Source: Cordia subcordata | Lineage: Eukaryota > Streptophyta > Magnoliopsida > Boraginales > Cordiaceae | NCBI GenBank assembly: GCA_028554755.1 | Contig: JAPTOF010000017.1 | Location: 1,922,001 to 1,986,000, forward strand | Direction: 5' to 3' | Length of the DNA: 64,000 nucleotides | In this document: in pieces, positions 36,390 to 47,201 of the stretch | Numbering within the stretch: the first letter of the stretch is position 1 | Layout: each line of letters opens with the position of its first letter | Program-made: the position numbers and the translations under genes | The notes under the pieces: model-generated | The model's database searches: none | The model's input: the letters and a program-made list of their open reading frames with translations, nothing else | Told to the model about the DNA's origin: nothing

Positions 36390-37265
36390 TCATAAATAAT
36401 GAAGAACCCTCTTCGACAACTCTGCCACCTCAGTAGGCTAACCCCAACCTTAACCCCCTTACCTTTAGCTTGTCAAATGCAGACTACAAGTATTATCTTT
36501 AGCTTCAAGAATTACAGTAGGCTACCCCAACCTTTCATTACTTCTTTTTCACATGTTGCCCCTTATACAGTTGCATATCTCTCCTATTCCTGGTCTAGTG
36601 CTAGGTAGTGGATTTTGGACTCTAGTGCTTTGAACCATACAAGCAGTAATCATTCTCTTCTTTCTCATATTCAACTCCCTCAATTAGTTTCCCTTATCAA
36701 ACTTGCGAATGTTTCTTCCACTACTGTATCTGGTATTGGTTCCTTATCTCCTACATCCTCTATAACCCTTCTATTGGTCTTGCAACTTATTAATTTCCCT
36801 TGCAATTTGTTGTCTATTAGTAAGTTAACCAAAATGTTTACTTGTTCTGTTATCTTTACATAATTTTGTGGTTATTCTGGATCAGAAAATGCAGACGTGG
36901 ATTGGCACAGGGCATGAGTCTAGCAGCCTTTACTACCTTGATGATGATTATTCTACTACTTTCATAGCCGCTTCTACCCCTGAAGTCATTAATAGCCGTC
37001 TTAGTCATCCTAATCTTTCAAGCCTCGAGCATACGGTTTGTAGGTTGAGTAGTGTTAAGGGTATTAAATGTGAGTCATGTCAACTAGGTAAATATAGTCA
37101 TACCTCTTTTGTTAATCGTGTCAATAAGCGAGCCAATGCCCCATTTGAATTGGATCATTCTGAATGTTTAAGGACCTAGTCACCATGTCTTTAAGTTTAG
37201 ATTTCATTATTTGTTAGTTTTATTGATGACTTCTCTCATGTTACTTGGTTATATTTCATAGTGAT
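36390..37265 (+). pseudogene. copia protease to integrase fragment
   Basis: Broken plus-strand frames give WILDSSALNHTSSN (the protease site, with DSG changed to DSS), then NLLSISKLTKMFTCSV, then the pre-integrase finger LSHPNLSSLEHTV..CESCQLGKYSHTSF near 37000-37110. The integrase core begins and decays by about 37265. It belongs to the same family as elements 3, 6 and 7, which share CESCQLGK and NLLSISxLTK. No LTR is attached. Confidence 0.75.
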
Positions 37266-37446
37266 TTTTGTGGTCAATTTAGTGTTTTAGTAGGTCATTT
37301 TTCGATTAAAGTTTAGTAATCTCATGGATATTGTGCTTAATTTTGCATGAGAAGTGATTTGGCATGAATGTTACTAAATTGGATGATTTCTATAAGTTTT
37401 AGGTACAGCTTAAGGTACTTGGTGGATTTGTAGCGGATGAGGAGTT

Positions 37447-37560
37447 CTATGGCCAACCCTTGGGCGCAAAGAATTTCCATGGCTAGCCCATGAATTGTGG
37501 ACAGAATGTTCCATGGCCAGCCCATGGACACAAAAAATTTCCACAGGTAGGCCATGAAGA
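37447..37560. repeat. short imperfect tandem repeat with CCATGG cores
   Basis: Four units of 30-34 bases share CCATGGCCAGCCCATGG followed by an AAGAATTT-like stretch. Each unit contains near-palindromic CATGG/CCATG. Confidence 0.5.
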
Positions 37561-38869
37561 TCCATATGCGAGAATTCTGAAAAGAGCTTCGGGAAAATTT
37601 TGTAGAAAGCCTCAAAGTTGTCTCCTAAATGATTTTGAAGACTTTTGGAAGGAAAAAAACAATTATGTAATTGTCTTGAGGAGCAAGTATTTTTCCTTTT
37701 TAGATTAGAAAGTTATTCAACGAAAAGACACTTGCAAAAGAAAACTACTTAATTTAGGAAACTTTTTGGTCTAGGTCATCATTATGAAAAGGAGAAAAGC
37801 ACTGAATTAAAGAAAAAAATTCTGAAGAGAGGAAGAGATGTTTAATACAAAAAAGGAGAGGAGAACAAGATTACATGAAGAAATTACTCAAGAAGAGACT
37901 CGTCTCAGCATATTAGACTAAGCTTTTCTCTCTCTTTTTTTTTTTTTTTGAATTTGACTACTTCCTAGATGTGTTTGGCTTTTAGTAATTTCTCTACTTT
38001 CTATTCTTTGTTTTTCTTGGCTTTAATTAGTCAATGCTTTTGCCTCACATGTTGGAGGTTAGGACCACATTCAAGAGATACACTTCTTAGAGGTTTGGAG
38101 GTTAGGTGTTAGCTCTAACTAGATGGCAGTTGGTAAGATTATCTTAGTATCTAGTTGTTACTTTCTCCCCTAGACTCCTCCTTCGTAGATCATCTTTTTT
38201 CTTTTGGAACTTCCAACATAAGGGTTTTATCCATACTTCCCCAATATTCGGCTTTAAAGAAGCTGCGTGACAGGCATGGGTATCATATTGGTCTCCTCTA
38301 ACAGTTATCAACCTGTTATGAGTTGGGAACTTTATCATCTATTGACAAGTTGACACTATAATCCGCAACTTATTCAACATTACTCTTCCGAATATTGCAT
38401 TTAAAGTGGAGGGACAATCTACAACCACGAAATTTGCTGAGAGGTTGACATATTTCCATGTGCTCCAACGCTGAAGGAAAAAGTTCATAATCCTTCTATC
38501 TATATCCCGACCTCGAAAACCTAACTAGCTCACTTGAGAGGAACTAGTCGTGTTCGATTCAACTTTGGTTTTTAGAAGGCTTCTATGAACAGTTTGTTAG
38601 ATAAGCTACTAGTGTCAACCAAAATCCTTATCACCATGTAAGGCTTTGACGATGTTGATAATAAGCGGATCATCATTATTTACGGGTATCCGACTAGATC
38701 TCTGTTGGTGAAGATGATATCTTCTAACCTCTTGATTTTATGACTTAGTTTTTCTTATAGAGATCGAACCTATAGTTTGTGAGCAGCAACTCCACTCTGG
38801 CTGGCAATCTTCCAGATATCATGTCTATAGTCCCAAGAGTTCTTTTGTTCGTTTGAAGGCATCAGGGTC
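37561..38869. other. no gene seen
   Basis: Unassigned sequence with a T run at 37935-37949. The part after about 38140 may be further decayed gypsy sequence on the minus strand, but I see no clear motif. Confidence 0.3.
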
Positions 38870-40140
38870 TTGTGTCTTTCTATTCTCGTGGTCATTCAAC
38901 AACTTTGTTAGCCTCTCTTTTTGTACCAATGCTACAAACTTATCTTTCAAAATTTGACATTCTTCCATGGTATGCCCAATGTCTTTGTGAAATCTACAAA
39001 TTATATTTCAATACCTCTTATCGGGATTGCTCTTTACGTTTTTAGGTTGGCAGACTTCCTTTTCATTCTTTGTAGTTACCAAGACCTCATACCTAGGTGC
39101 ATGCAGTGGAGTATACATCTCGAACCATGTCTTCTGATTATATTAGACATCTCCCTTTTCCTTTTTGCCTTGCTTTTCTCATGAATGTCATCTCTAGGTG
39201 GGATCTTTCCCTTTTAAGTCCACTTTAACTCCAATTCTTGATCTCTTTCCCTTCGAGATGGGTGCATATCCTCGGCCAAAATATATTTTTCCATTTTGGC
39301 CATCAAATTGGACAACGTGGCTAGCTTCTTCCTTGTTAATGAGTTGGACAAGGAAGCATCTCGTACTTCTTTGATGAAGGATTCCAGGGCCACTAAATTA
39401 GCCGAGTTTGGTATTGTAAAGTTGTGGTATTGAATCTTTGAACAAATGTTCTCAATGTTTCATCCTTTCTTTGTCTCACCCCAATCAGAGTAGTTGAAGA
39501 TTTTGGTGTCATCTTATTACTCTCAAACTGATTCAATGATCTAGTGGCCAACTATTTACACGACTTATGCTCTGTTTGTTATAATCTTATTTTAAGATAC
39601 TTATTCTATTGAAATGAGGCTACATCTTATAAGATTTAAGAAATCTTATCATGCAACCTATAAAAATTTAAAACAAAATCATACTTTTTATCTTATAAGT
39701 ACTAAGCAATTTTTTATGTCTTATTTTTTACAACTATAGAATGCATGGTGCATATGATAAGATATCTCAAATCTTATAAGATATCTCCAAATTTCAATAG
39801 AATAAGTATCTTAAAATAAAATCATTCCAAACACACTATTAATAGAGTTTGTTGGCAACTCTTCACACTGAGACGTAGTTGTCTTGGATAGAGTGGTCGG
39901 GAGAGCTTTACGTCGAGCTACTTCAGTTGCATTATGGAAAAGTATCTTGTGGTTAATGACTGAAATGTGGTCAGTTGGATCACCCAACCTATCGTAGTAA
40001 AGAAGCTTTAGTATTACAAAGTCTCTAGGAATAGGTTCCCTAATGATTTCTTCTAACAATGGTATGCTCTAAAATTCCTCAACTTCAACAAAAGGTTATC
40101 TTTTGTGGAGGAAATCTAGCTATTAGTGTTTCTGCCATGG
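38870..40140 (-). pseudogene. Ty3/gypsy gag remnant, split by a MITE
   Basis: Minus strand, N- to C-terminal: GDPTDHISVINHKILF (about 39960-39990), then after the MITE LNQFESNKMTP, RQRKDETLRTFVQRFN (about 39440-39490) and MAKMEKYILAEDMHPSRRE. A zinc-finger-like CRFHKDIGHTMEEC at 38957-38998 is followed by KDKFVALVQKERL. This is the retrotransposon Gag domain of plant gypsy elements. Frames are shifted in several places, and no protease or polymerase is attached. Confidence 0.7.
39568..39838. mobile_element. MITE inserted in gypsy gag, 271 bp
   Basis: Long terminal inverted repeats: TTATTTTAAGATACTTATTC followed by TATTGAAAT is identical at both ends once reversed, extending over about 45 bases with few changes. 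It is flanked by TTA at 39565-39567 and 39839-39841. The gag reading resumes across the insertion. TTA duplication and TGTTTG ends suggest a Tourist-like element. Confidence 0.85.
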
Positions 40141-41580
40141 TGTTTGCCATCCCCCATCTTGGTCTCACCTTGACAATATGAGATCGACGGCTCCTCATGG
40201 TCTTCCCAAGTCAGATCGACCTAAGTGGTGGATTCTAGCTTATAGAATTTGTGAGGGTTATGGTTGCGATGTATTTTGAAGGAAATTTGAGGAATGTTTA
40301 GGCTTAAGCTTGGGCATCCACCTATTCGAAAGATTTTGCTCACCGTGTTTTACATATGTCGAAACATTCTAGCTAAGCCAACCTATTATAGGTTAGGCAT
40401 TGATGTGGAGGTAGGGTTTCGGTAGGGTGGTATGGGCTCTAGATGTAAATTTGCTGGTAGGGGCCCTGGTTGGCATTGTTTACGCATGTAGATTGCACAC
40501 CGGGGATTGGACTTATCAATGCCGGCATAAAGGTCACAAGTTTCACATAGGTTAGTGTCATGTTCAAGTCGGAGTTTTGCTTATTGTCACTTGGTGATAC
40601 AACTTCTTGCCTTGAACAACGCTAATCGGCTAGTGGCGGCTTGTCCCAGCCAAGGGTCACGTTAGATGCTACTGTTGCTGCTGCTTGACTTCATGTCATG
40701 GGCACCTGGTTCTCAATAGGCTATCTCGAATCGATTCCCACAAACATCACCAAACAGATTCTAGATTGGAACCCGTTACTCCAAATCCCGATAACATGGA
40801 TGTTGATGGCAAAACGCAAACATGATTCTTGCAACACTAAAGAGGTCTAGTAACCTCCGACGATCAAGTTAGAGAGAGTTTTGTTTTATCTAAAGAAATA
40901 TTTTAAAAAAAGAAAGTTCCTTGTAAAAGGAATGTGTTACCTTGAATGTTGTGAAGTTGTGGTATATTTATAATGCACTATGTAAAGTCACTGCATGATC
41001 CCATCAATAATGAATCTTGCTACTTAGATTAGTTCAGGGTCAGCGGTAATCACTAACTATTCACTCGACATGAAAATCTTTATTGATTGTATGAATTCAA
41101 GTTTTTCACCTTGGGGTTTGACGATACTTCAAATAATTGAAATTACCTCCTTTAAAGGTGACAACTTAGGTTTACCCATGCGTAGTAGGGGTTGGGTTGG
41201 GGGTGAGAATTTTTTTTTTTTTTTCAAAAAAGTCTTTCGCCTTTGGTGTAAACTTCCGCCCTCATCACTTGCCGTTTAAATGAGCAGATCTCCACACGAT
41301 AAAAATTTTGCAGCTCAGATGCGTGAGATTAGCATGCTCGCGAGCGTCAAGTGGTTTCGCAAAATGTTCCTCTATGTTCACCCATATTTAGATTTCAAAA
41401 CATGTCTGGATAATTGCTACAGGTCTTCCTACTAGCAATTTTACACTTGAATTTAGTTTGTTCAGACTATTGGTTTGTGATTTAAGTCCCACGGAAGTGT
41501 GGTTTACTTTTTATTTATTATAATCATTTGTACAAATGAAATACTAGTTAGCAGTTTCTTCTGACACAAATAAAAATTAT
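40141..41580. other. unassigned, probably gypsy leader and flank
   Basis: Lies on the 5' side of the minus-strand gypsy gag. It holds no recognisable coding domain. A GGTCTAGTAACCTCCGACG phrase near 40845 may be part of a gypsy LTR, but no second copy is in the window. A T run is at 41211-41225. Confidence 0.3.
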
Positions 41581-41589
41581 TCTGAAATT

Positions 41590-41720
41590 AGGAAATAATT
41601 AAAGTGGTTAAAAATATTTCTCTTAAGAGTAAGGTCTCAAGTTCAAATTCCATAAAGAACGAGAATTGGGTTAGGGTAAAAGGTTTAAATAAATAAATAA
41701 ATACATAAAGATTATCCCCT
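41590..41720 (+). mobile_element. possible tRNA-derived SINE
   Basis: GTGGTTAAAAATATTTC (about 41604-41620) resembles a polymerase III A box, and GGTCTCAAGTTCAAATTCC (41633-41651) is a good B box. Spacing is short, as in plant SINE heads. The unit ends in AAATAAATAAATAAATA. Target duplications were not found. Confidence 0.45.
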
Positions 41721-42716
41721 AATGCACAAGTGGTGTTTCAACATGCCACAATTAAGGGTGAACATGAGTGAATTAAACTAACCAAACCAATCTAAACAAC
41801 CAAAAAGTTAAGATTGATTTAGTTAACCAAACTAAACTGAACCGAACCACATTCATCCCTAATTTTATTTGTATATTCATCCTAATTTCATGTGTTTTAA
41901 GAGTTAAAACCCCTAATCTTAAAACTATATTTCCAAACTTTAATGACCAAACTATAGCCACACTACTTTATTTTAATGGTAATTTTTTATCATATTAAGT
42001 TTGAAATATCGATAGTAAATCAAGTCGTTATTTTTTTTATTTATTATGAATTTGAATTTAAAAAAAAAAAAACCTAAAAACCAAACTAACTTATCTATGT
42101 TGGTTTGGTTATATACATAATAAAAAATCAATTAGTTTGTTTTAAATGTAAACCAACCGGTTTTAGTTTGTTTTAAATTTTGATCAAAACTAGACCAAAC
42201 TAAACAAAGTCACCCCAAATCATAACTATTGAATTGCAATTTAAATGATAGCAAGTGGTGTCAAACTGTTAACCCCTTCAAACAGACACTTTTCTCCTGC
42301 AAGAAATTACCTCTATCAGGATTAGAGTTCTGGACACTAATTATTAAACCAAACACCAGAGCAATATACACACATACCCAACTGAGAGAGGAAGAGAGCT
42401 GTAGACAGGCAGAGAATATAAGGCGATAAATAGGTACTTCAAAATTTCGATATCTGGAAAACAGTTCACCCGGAGAGCACTTACAAAGCCAAGGAACTAA
42501 AACCATATTAATCCTATATATAGCTTCCTCTAAAGATCTTATTTGCTATTAACTATATCAAAACTAAGACATTTTCTGTAGTCTCTCAAACTCAAAATGT
42601 GCCTTGATCATGGCAGGTGGAAAACGCCCTCAGCGCTACATGGTTTTGACAGCCAGATTTAGATAGCTGAATTCAAAACTAAACACATAACTAGATGTAT
42701 CTCAACCAGATGGCTA
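41721..42716 (-). other. AT-rich spacer and 3' UTR of the next gene
   Basis: 41760-42200 is rich in AACCAAAC / GTTTGGTT words and may be a decayed transposon. About 42260-42716 is probably the 3' UTR of the minus-strand gene that ends at 42717. No coding region. Confidence 0.35.
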
Positions 42717-43488
42717 TTACCTTGACAAAGATGCTTCACTAAGTTCATTTAGGAATGCAACCACATCATCGGATGTATTTAGGAGATATCGAGCATTTGT
42801 GCGGGTCCTACCAACAGCACAAGAGAAGTAGTTCTCCTTTTTGAGATCGAGCACATTCCAAGTACTTTCTGGTAATGACCTCCGCCCACCTCCAGAGGCA
42901 TGGTTAGAAGTTTTTCTGTCGTTGTATGGAAGCGGTCGTGTCTGTCTCTGAGCTGATTTTGAGCTGCTTCTGGTATGAGGAAGCTTTGCAGTTGACCTGA
43001 CAGCATCACTCACCTTTGCTCTCGGAATGCCATTAGTATCTGAGGGAAGCTCTGGCTCAAAGAAAGTATACACATCCTCATCCTAAAGAAAATAAGCAAA
43101 AGTCAAAATGACAGCATATTTACTAAGTGAGAACAGGTAATCTCTCATTCAGTACCAATTAATTAAGTCCAACCTGCTTTTTAAGAATGAGCACTGCTTT
43201 TCTAGTTCTTTTGCATAATTCTTTTGAGATCCAAACGAGACACAAAAATAATAACTGACATTACTTAGTTTCTTGCAAACATTTTCCCTTACATAATAAA
43301 AAGCAGCGACATGTCAACCCATAAGCCATTGTATGCCCCAGGTTGAGGGATGAGAGCTATTCAATCATTACAGAAAGATACAAACAGAGGATCCCTTTCT
43401 CCTCTAGTATTTCCCTTGCCCCAGAAATAGAGGCTACAGCTGTCAACTAACCTTTAAGTTCTTGTAAGCTGCATGTAGTCTTGATTGC
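42717..43488 (-). CDS. last two coding exons of an unidentified host gene
   Basis: Minus-strand exons are 43452-43488 (37 nt) and 42717-43082, joined by GTTAGT..TTTAG in consistent phase. The C-terminus is about 130 residues: a short helix-like AAYKNLKDEDVYTFFEPE, a Ser/Arg/Pro-rich low-complexity middle (about residues 30-85), and a compact end containing ENYFSCAVGRTRTNARYLL and DDVVAFLNELSEASLSR. I do not recognise the family. Good splice sites and a clean long open last exon argue for a real gene. Its upstream intron is interrupted at 43549 by element 3; the remaining exons must lie beyond 57590, perhaps outside the window. Confidence 0.6.
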
Positions 43489-43548
43489 CTATACCATGAC
43501 AATCACAGTGAAGGCACAGGGGAGTAGTGCGCTCTTGAGATTCAAATT

Positions 43549-43696
43549 TGTTGAGATAGAATAATAGTGTTTGACATTGAAAAGTGATTTATTGTTTATT
43601 GTACTTAACCCTATATAAAGGGGTTTAGACGTACTATTTTAATACAAGAAACAATTCTTCCCTTAAAGAAACATTCTTCCCTTAATATACACAACA
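43549..43696 (+). repeat. element 3, 5' LTR
   Basis: 148 bp, with CTATATAAAGG as TATA box and an internal duplication of CTTCCCTTAA relative to the 3' LTR. Confidence 0.85.
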
Positions 43697-44103
43697 CTGC
43701 CAAACCACAAACACCACCACAGCCACCACCAAACTACAAAATACCACCACCAATCGCTTTGCCATGCCAAGCAACCCAAATAGCACTAGCGCCATTGCAA
43801 GAAGCTTGCTGGAACCCTAACCCTAGGTCCAATCTCCAATTAGCCACAAATCCTCCATGCTTCTTCAGATCTGGACCCACCATTGCACTCAACAGCTTAG
43901 TGCTACCTTGGCACAATGCTTCCCGTCAACGGCAACCGTCTCATGCGCCACCCTCCAAGACGCATGCATCTCACACACTGCCCTCCCCTCGCTGGACAGC
44001 TTACCAGAAGCCATAAGTTTGCTCCCCTCATCATTCTCTTTCCCGCAATGAAGGATTCTTGCTCTGACTTTGCTTATTTCATGTCTGATTTCCATATAAA
44101 CTT
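43697..44103 (+). other. element 3 leader, unusually GC-rich
   Basis: Directly after the 5' LTR, where a tRNA primer site is expected, there is CTGCCAAACCACAAACACC and then about 400 bases rich in C and in CCACCA words. TGGTATCAGAGC is absent. The composition differs sharply from the rest of the stack and suggests replaced or captured sequence. Open frames exist (43759-44016) but none is recognised. Confidence 0.5.
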
Positions 44104-44108
44104 TAGCT

Positions 44109-44313
44109 TGTTAGAGTACAGGGATATATTTTTAATATTGTTGTTAGAATAGTTAGTTACAGCTAAGAAGTGAGTGGTGCATTAATGACAGCTCAGCATT
44201 AGTCAGATAGCAGGCAATTATAACTAACTACTAAATGTAACTGAAGCCTATGAATATTAGGCTTGTAATCATTTCTAATGAATGAAGAACATTTCTTTTC
44301 TCTCAAGTTAACA
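44109..44313 (+). repeat. element 4, 5' LTR
   Basis: TGTTAGAGTACAGG...AGTTAACA, 205 bp. Confidence 0.9.
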
Positions 44314-44700
44314 TGGTATCAAGAGCACAAATGGTCCTGGTTCTTCTTTTTTAGCTTCGAAGCTTTTCTTCAATGGCTTCTGATCTCATCAATCAATGAA
44401 TTTGCTCCATGAAACAGCTAAGTTGCCTCTTTGCGAGCTGACCTATATTCTTTTTCAGCTTCAATTTTAGTTAAATTCTGTTCTCTTTTCAATTTGTTCC
44501 TATTTTTTAGGGTTTTCTTCATCAAAATTTTCATCAAAACCTATTCAGATCTTTTCACCCAGTCTTCAATTCTTGTTCATTGTTGTTTCTCTACTATGCG
44601 AGCCTATCCATTGGTTTATTTTCATAATCGCAGTCCAGAATCATAAAATTTCTTTAAATCTCACTTTTTACCTATAAACCCTAACCTTAACAGAGTTCTC

Positions 44701-46320
44701 ATGGCTCTTCCTTCAGATCAATCTCTTTCACCAGCTATAAAATTGCTTTTGCAATATTTTCCTGCATATGTGAATATCAAGCTGGATACTCAGAATCATC
44801 TTTTTTGGAAAACTCAATTTCAATCTTTTCTCAAAGCCTGTAAGCTGTTTGATCATGTCACAGGCAAAGTGCCATGTCCTAGTCCTGTGCTAAGACATTC
44901 TGATGGTTCTATTTCTCCAAATCCTGAATATACAAATTGGCAAGATATTGATCAGTATCTGAAAAGTTGCTTTTATGCTTCTGTATCTAATTCTATTCTG
45001 AGTCACATCTACTAGCTTAACACATCATCTGAGATTTGGCTTGCAATAGAGCAGAGATATTAATCTAGTAGCAGGTCCTTAGTGTATCAACTGAGACATA
45101 GACTGCAAAACATCACTAAAGGCACCAAGACTATTCAAGCCTTCACTGATGAAGTTAAAGCTATTGCAGATGCTCTTGCTGGAGCAAATGAACCTCTAAA
45201 GGATGAAGATATTGTCTACTATATTCTTCAACGCTTGCCTGCTGCTTATGACACTATCAGGACTTCTAGCAGAGTTAGACCAGAGCCTGTAACAGTTTCT
45301 GAACTAATAAGTCTTCTAATCAATGAAGAACTTAATCTTGCCTTCAATTCCAAACTTACTTTGCCTGACTCTACTATCTCTCAAGCCAGTCAAGATCTTC
45401 AAACTGCCTTGTATGCTACTTCTACTACACAAAGAGGTAGAGGTAGGGGCAGAGCTTTCAATAATAATTCTAGAGGAAGAGGACAAAGAGGGCAAGGTAG
45501 AGCTCAGAAACCTAACAATTCTAATAATCAGTCCTCTAGTCTTGTGTGTCAAATATGTGGTAAGCCAAACCACAATGCTCTTCAATGTTGGCATAGGCTT
45601 GACACTAACAATTATTTCTATGTCAAGCCTGAACAAGCAGCTTTTACTGCCCAAAATTCTGATACAAAATCTGAGACTCCTAATCCTACTGCAATAACTG
45701 CTCAAATCTCTACTACTTGGCCATCTACATCAACAGCTACCACTCCTTGGTTTCTAGATACAGGAGCAACCAGCCATGTTACTTCAGATATGCAGCAGAT
45801 GCATCATACTCAGCCTTACAAGGGAACAGGTTCAGTTGCAGTTGGTAATGGAGTTACTTTACCAATTCTTAACACTGGTTCTGGTATTCTATCCACTCCT
45901 TCCTTTAATCTTCTTGTGTCTAATGTTTTATGTGTTCCTTCTATTTCATCCAACCTTCTCTCTGTTTATCAATTGACACAAGATAATGATTGTACTACTG
46001 TGTTTACATCTAAGGGTGTCACTTTGCTGGACAACAAGTCCCACAAGGTGTTGTTCAAGGGCCCCTGTGACAAAGGACTCTATCCCATTCCCTTCCAGCT
46101 TCAATCTCACTCTTCTCAGTTGTCTTCAGCTTATCACTGCATATGTATAGACTCTGCATCCACTTTGGACAGAATATGGCATTTAAGACTAGGTCATCCC
46201 AATGAGCATGCTTTAGCTATTGTCTCTACTAGTATAAATAAGCAACTAGGCTATTCTATAGAGAACTGTCAGTATTGTTCTGTATCCAAGGCTCATAGAT
46301 TTTTTTTTCCAACTCTGTAA
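44701..46320 (+). pseudogene. element 4 gag, protease and pre-integrase
   Basis: From ATG 44701 one frame runs to 46320 with stops at 45013 (TAG) and 45061 (TAA). Gag start MALPSDQSLSPAIKLLLQY is followed by the retrotransposon Gag core (LRHRLQNITKGTKTIQAF), an Arg/Gly-rich RNA-binding stretch (about 45430-45510) and a CCHC knuckle CQICGKPNHNALQC. The protease site is WFLDTGATSHVTSD, intact, and the pre-integrase finger is LRLGHPNEHAL..CQYCSVSKAH. The frame is lost in a T run near 46300. Confidence 0.85.
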
Positions 46321-47201
46321 CACAAACTTCTAGAGCTTTTGAGTTGATACATTCTGATGTATGGGGGCCTTCTCCTATTGAATCTTATATGAAATACAAG
46401 TACTATATCATATTTCTAGATGATTTTACTAAATTTTCTTGGATTTATCCTCTGAAATTTAAAAGTGATGCTTACAGTGCTTTTCTTTCATTCACTGCAA
46501 TGATTAAAACTCAGTTCCAATCAGATATTAAAATCTTCAGAACTGACAATGGAGAAGAATTTGTTAATTATTCATTTCAAACATACTTGCAGTCTCTTTG
46601 AACTCTTCATCAAACTTCATGTCCTCATGCTCCTGAACAAAATAGGAAGGTGGAGAGAAAACACTTGCATCTCATAGAAACTACTTTGGCATTGTTAAAT
46701 CACAGTAAAATGCCAGTTAGATATTGGCTTAAGGCTCTTGCAACTGCGAATTTTCTTATAAACAGGCTCCCTACTCCTACTCTTAATAATAAGTCCCCCT
46801 ATGAGATACTCTATCATGAACCCCCTGATTACAGTTCTCTTAAGGTGTTTGGCTGCTTATGTTACCCTTGGTTAAGGCCATATACTTCTCACAAGCTTGA
46901 TAATAGGTCCAAACCTTGTGTATTTCAGGGTTATTCATCAACTACCAAGGGATATAAGTGTCTGGATATGACTACAACTAAGGTTTACATGTCTAGACAT
47001 GTCAAATTTGTTGAAAATACTTTCCCCTTTAGCACTGTTTTCCAGTCTCCCATCTCTGCTAGTACTTTTCCTCCCATATTTCATAGTACTTCTTCTTCAA
47101 ATTCTTCAACAGAGAAGTATCATCAAGTTCACCTCTGGTTACTCTTCCATTATTCCCTAGTTCAGATGTTAAAATGTCATCTACTCCCTTGTCTTTACTA
47201 G
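46305..47201 (+). pseudogene. element 4 integrase
   Basis: In the frame starting after the T-run shift: HSDVWGPSP, YIIFLDDFTKFSWIYP, RTDNGEEFV, then a TGA at 46599, then CPHAPEQNRKVERKHLHL. The catalytic Asp, Asp and Glu are all still encoded, but PEQNG has become PEQNR. The frame is lost again at about 47120-47180. Confidence 0.8.

Noticed and set aside
41760..42200. AACCAAAC-rich stretch as a MITE
   Set aside because: Repeated words are present on both strands but no defined inverted ends or target duplication could be found.
45316..45705. Minus-strand 129-codon frame in element 4
   Set aside because: Antisense of the Arg/Gly-rich gag and protease region, caused by codon composition.
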